Of a stretch of 64,000 bases of DNA, positions 61,205 to 64,000 are shown piece after piece. The notes beneath the pieces are model-generated. The model did not search any database and was not told the origin of the DNA. It was given only the letters and a program-made list of their open reading frames with translations. Source of the stretch: Tumebacillus_A lipolyticus (GTDB lineage: Bacteria; Bacillota; Bacilli; Tumebacillales; Tumebacillaceae); NCBI RefSeq assembly GCF_042682745.1, contig NZ_JBHUIO010000005.1, forward strand, positions 1,116,001 to 1,180,000, given 5' to 3'. The stretch's first letter is position 1, and each line of letters begins with the position of its first letter. A program made the translations under genes and the position numbers.

Positions 61205-62449
61205 TTACCTTTGATCTGAAATCGTCGCGTTGCTATTGGCTGCGCTCAAAGCTTGCAAGTTGTCATACGGTGGGCCCATCGTGGTACCGACAAGCAGCAC
61301 GATGTCAAACTCGTTGCTCGGACTTCCCCAGGAGTTTCCATTGAACGTTGTTACCGCCCGATCCACCAAGAAGCCGCCCTTCGTATTGTAGACGACATTG
61401 TTGTTGATCGCTCCTGTCACGTTCGGGTTGATGTAGATCCCCGTTCGCAATGAGAAAAACGTGTTGCTCTGCACCGTCAAGTTGGTGATGCTCACCTGTG
61501 GGACAACCGCTCGGTTCACGACCCAGTTTGACATCGGCAATGCTTGGGCCGGGCCAAAGATCGTGTTGTTGAGCAAGGTCGTGTCGTTCCCACCCACTTG
61601 GATAAACTCTTTCGCATACGGGATGTCACTCGTGATCTCCAGCCCGGAGATGGTCGTGCTACCCGCTGTGACCAGAATGGCAATCAAGTCTGCTTGCAAC
61701 AAGAGCGACGCTCCCGGTTCGCCCTGGAGGGTGATCCCCGTTTTGTTGACAACGATTTGCGAAGTGATCGGGTACGTACCGGCCAGGATATGGACTGTTC
61801 CCTCTGGATTGACTGCCGCGATCCCCGCTTGAATCGTGCCAAACGGATGCGCCTGACTCCCATCTCCTCCGACTGCGCCCGCGCTGACATAAATATTGTT
61901 TGGATCGACAAGCTCGTTGATCGCCTCGTCGAGCGCCTGTTGGACGCTTGCAACGCTCGGATAACCGGAGAGTGGCCGGTTGGCCAATACGGTGGCTGCC
62001 ACCTGATCTTTTTCTGTGCTGGTGAGCGCATCATATGCGGTGAGATCAAGCCCGAGCGCTGGATCTTCAAGTGCAGCTCGCATTTCGGCTGTCGTTTGAG
62101 CGGCGTTGACAGCGTCGAGCGAAGGATTCGATGCATACGTGACGATATCCGCCTCCACCAGCGAGAAGGAAATCATATCGTTTGTGTTGAGCAGGTTATC
62201 GAGCGGGCTTTCTGCGATCGCTACGTATTGCATTTTCAAATACGTATCCCCATTGAAGAAGGTGTACAGGTACAGACCATTCAGGAAGGGGTTTTGCTCA
62301 TCTCCATACGTGATCGTTTGCGTCTGTAGCGGTAAGAGCACAAAGGATACGACGTTGCCTAGATTGGCAGGGTCCGTTCCCAACCGTTGATAGAGGGTGA
62401 TTTGCAAAGTAGCCAGCGTATTGTTGATAAAGGTTTTTGCTCCATTCAT
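61205..62449 (-). CDS. Right-handed beta-helix protein, possibly a spore surface component
   Basis: A 414-residue protein without a signal peptide. The N-terminal domain (1-125; NGAKTFINNTLATLQITLYQ, TYLKMQYVAIAESP) is beta-rich and resembles the basal parts of spore outer-layer proteins. A helical linker (125-185) leads to NNIYVSAGAVGGDGSQAHPFGTI, the usual DUF1565 start of a pectin-lyase-like beta-helix, with repeats such as VNKTGITLQG, NTIFGPAQ and NNNVVYNTKGG up to 390. ATG 62449 follows AAAGGAGGTGATCGC. An upstream minus-strand CATAGTTTA recalls the SigK -10 pattern. Spore location is inference. Confidence 0.7.
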   Translation of the reverse strand: MNGAKTFINNTLATLQITLYQRLGTDPANLGNVVSFVLLPLQTQTITYGDEQNPFLNGLYLYTFFNGDTYLKMQYVAIAESPLDNLLNTNDMISFSLVEADIVTYASNPSLDAVNAAQTTAEMRAALEDPALGLDLTAYDALTSTEKDQVAATVLANRPLSGYPSVASVQQALDEAINELVDPNNIYVSAGAVGGDGSQAHPFGTIQAGIAAVNPEGTVHILAGTYPITSQIVVNKTGITLQGEPGASLLLQADLIAILVTAGSTTISGLEITSDIPYAKEFIQVGGNDTTLLNNTIFGPAQALPMSNWVVNRAVVPQVSITNLTVQSNTFFSLRTGIYINPNVTGAINNNVVYNTKGGFLVDRAVTTFNGNSWGSPSNEFDIVLLVGTTMGPPYDNLQALSAANSNATISDQR

Positions 62450-62634
62450 GCGATCACCTCCTTTCCCTTTGGTGATAGAATGAGCAGGTTTGAAAACCTA
62501 GCAGAAAGAAATGCAGATTTCTTTCTCCTGATAAACTATGCGCAAACTAAGAAGACGGTGTCATCTTGGTAGGTCCAATTTGGAGATGATTGTTTCCCGC
62601 TCTGCAAGTGGTCAGCTTGTCGCGGGGGAACATG

Positions 62635-62723
62635 CGCGCAAAAAAGCCACTCGGACAGCTGCAGTGCTCTCTGAGTAGCTTTCCAACGTAAAAGAGCTGA
62701 CCGCAGATGCGATCAGCTCTTTT
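62635..62723 (-). terminator. Two back-to-back terminators of the drug-exporter gene
   Basis: AAAGAGCTGA/TCAGCTCTTT (62690-62723) is a perfect stem that works in both directions. It is followed on the minus strand by AAGCTACTC/GAGTGGCTT with TTTTTT (62683-62635). Both lie between the exporter and the beta-helix gene; 62450-62634 contains no gene. Confidence 0.75.
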
Positions 62724-62812
62724 CTCCTCGTTCAATCACCACAGGATGGTTACACCAACCATCTTTCCCTTCCTACGCATGGCTCTCTATTTTTGTATGC
62801 CTCGCTCTGCGA

Positions 62813-64000
62813 TTAGCTCTCTTTCGGCGCCTCGCTTTTTTCAGCAGAGCGCAACGGAATTTCTTTCAGGAAGAAGACCAAAAGCAGTGCCGCAACCAAC
62901 AGCCCTGCCCCGCTCAAAAACACGGTGGACAGCGTGTCGCTCAACACGGAGCGGAGCATATCCATCATCTGAGCGAAATAGGTTTGGAATCCGTCCGGCA
63001 GCGAAGCTTCGATCGTCTTCAACTTCGGCTGATCCAGCAGAATCTGCGGGTTTAAAAATGCTGACATCTGTTCCGCTTGCTGTGGGTCCAGTTTCGATAG
63101 ATCCACACCCTCCCCTGAAGCGAGCTTCTCTTCCAGATTCCGCTTCAGTGTCGAGTTCATGATCGAACCGAAGACGGCGATCCCGATCGTCCCGCCCAGA
63201 TTTCGGAAGAGCGTGGCCGATGCGGTCACCACGCCCAGCTGGTTGAGCGGAACTGCATTTTGCGCGACCAGCGTAAAGACTGGCATGCCCAAGCCAAGCC
63301 CCAACCCGAACACGCACATGCTGGCGATCGCCATTCCGATGCTATCCATAAACACCATCATCAGCATGCCGATGATCATCACGAAGATGCCGGCGATCGC
63401 ATAGCGCTTGTATTTTCCTGTTTTGGACATCCAGCGTCCAACCAAACTGCTCAGCACGATCATCGTGATCGACATCGGCATGTTCACAAATCCCGATTGG
63501 GTCGGACTCAGCCCCTTCACCCCTTGAACGAAGAAGGGCAAGTACACCATCGCCCCCATCATTCCGGCATTCATGATAAATCCGACAAGGTTCGAATTGG
63601 TGACGATCCAGTTTTTAAACAGCGACAGAGGCAACACCGGGCTTTTTACTTTTCGTTCAATCAAGATCAAGATGATGGTGAAGAGAACCGCTGCGCCAAA
63701 CAGACCGAGAATCTCGATCGAATCCCACGCATATTTGGACCCGCCCCAAGAGAATCCCAACAGCAGCGCAATGATCGCGAGGGACAAAAAGAGCGAACCC
63801 CAATAGTCGATCGATTCGGCCGGAACGCGCGGCGTCTTCGGAAACATCCGCCAGATCATCGCGAACGCGACAATCCCGAGCGGCAAGAACGTCCAGAACA
63901 GCCACTTCCATTCCATGTGGTCGATCATGACGCCGCCCAGAGTCGGCCCGATCACACTGGAAAAACCGAAGATCGCCATCATCAGCCCCGTCCATTTTGC
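62813..64000 (-). CDS. DHA2-family multidrug exporter, C-terminal part (partial)
   Basis: At least 395 residues of a 14-segment MFS exporter (EmrB/QacA family); the N-terminus lies beyond the right edge. The antiporter motif C of segment 5 reads GFSSVIGPTLGGVMID. Nine more hydrophobic segments follow, and a long extracellular loop (about 80 residues, KRNLEEKLASGEGVDLSKLD and following) precedes the last segment, as in Bacillus members of the family. It pumps cationic drugs or lipids by proton antiport. The frame is open at base 64000. Confidence 0.93.
   Translation of the reverse strand, partial: AKWTGLMMAIFGFSSVIGPTLGGVMIDHMEWKWLFWTFLPLGIVAFAMIWRMFPKTPRVPAESIDYWGSLFLSLAIIALLLGFSWGGSKYAWDSIEILGLFGAAVLFTIILILIERKVKSPVLPLSLFKNWIVTNSNLVGFIMNAGMMGAMVYLPFFVQGVKGLSPTQSGFVNMPMSITMIVLSSLVGRWMSKTGKYKRYAIAGIFVMIIGMLMMVFMDSIGMAIASMCVFGLGLGLGMPVFTLVAQNAVPLNQLGVVTASATLFRNLGGTIGIAVFGSIMNSTLKRNLEEKLASGEGVDLSKLDPQQAEQMSAFLNPQILLDQPKLKTIEASLPDGFQTYFAQMMDMLRSVLSDTLSTVFLSGAGLLVAALLLVFFLKEIPLRSAEKSEAPKES

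Noticed and set aside
60960..61205. 81-codon minus-strand frame between the beta-helix gene and the small helix-hairpin-helix gene
   Set aside because: It begins inside the terminator of the beta-helix gene, has no ribosome binding site and an unlikely composition.
1..64000. tRNA, rRNA, prophage or replication origin signals
   Set aside because: I looked for cloverleaf-like stretches with CCA ends, rRNA motifs, integrases and DnaA-box clusters and saw none that could be supported.

Overview
The window looks like chromosomal DNA of a spore-forming, aerobic Bacillota bacterium of moderately high GC content. The best fit is the Alicyclobacillaceae (Tumebacillus-like). This rests on gene content: a HelD-type N-terminus, a branched-polyamine synthase (BpsA), YitT, SLH-anchored surface proteins, PucR and Btr-type regulators, Fur boxes and strong AGGAGG ribosome binding sites. 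No rRNA, tRNA, CRISPR array, insertion sequence or prophage was seen. The genus is an inference, not a proof.

Layout. 1-5.7 kb: start of a helD-like gene, a candidate small RNA, an ankyrin lipoprotein, an XRE regulator and a His-rich membrane protein that share a near-identical promoter/operator, an alpha/beta hydrolase whose 3' end has been copied downstream as 51-bp tandem repeats, and a zinc-finger/DUF2087/GIY-YIG protein. 5.8-13.1 kb: an ABC-2 exporter, a P-loop protein, an MFS pump, a DUF1284-CHY zinc finger fusion and a chemotaxis receptor. 13.2-15.5 kb: bpsA behind a long structured leader with two terminators (the best candidate here for an undescribed riboswitch-like element), and an ion-channel-like protein. 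15.6-27.7 kb: a SARP-type response regulator plus giant hybrid histidine kinase, an SRPBCC protein, an AraC regulator, a receiver-only regulator and a 1,779-residue SLH surface protein.

28-37 kb: a divergent SDR/YafY pair around a perfect palindrome, an NTF2-like protein, then a PucR regulator with an OPT transporter-DUF917-DUF1177 operon of unknown substrate, and a small kinase. 37.2-42.7 kb: a TetR-MMPL exporter unit with operators and an attenuator-like leader, a PLP lyase and an S33-type hydrolase. 42.9-49.3 kb: a complete Fur-controlled siderophore uptake operon (binding protein, two permeases, tandem-domain esterase) with a Btr-like AraC regulator. 49.6-58.7 kb: a GrpB-family gene whose Shine-Dalgarno sequence sits in a 12-bp stem, a second SLH surface protein and a second SARP regulator/hybrid kinase pair paralogous to the first.

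58.8-64 kb: a type I toxin-antitoxin locus encoding a 39-residue holin-like toxin, a YitT protein, a decayed sibling of the toxin locus that lost its reading frame but kept its RNA structures, a small helix-hairpin-helix protein, a beta-helix protein possibly made in sporulation, and the C-terminal part of a DHA2 drug exporter.

Many terminators in the window share a GACCTCC/GGAGGTC stem, so Shine-Dalgarno and anti-Shine-Dalgarno sequences recur in hairpins. All start sites were chosen by ribosome binding site; several differ from the longest open frame.
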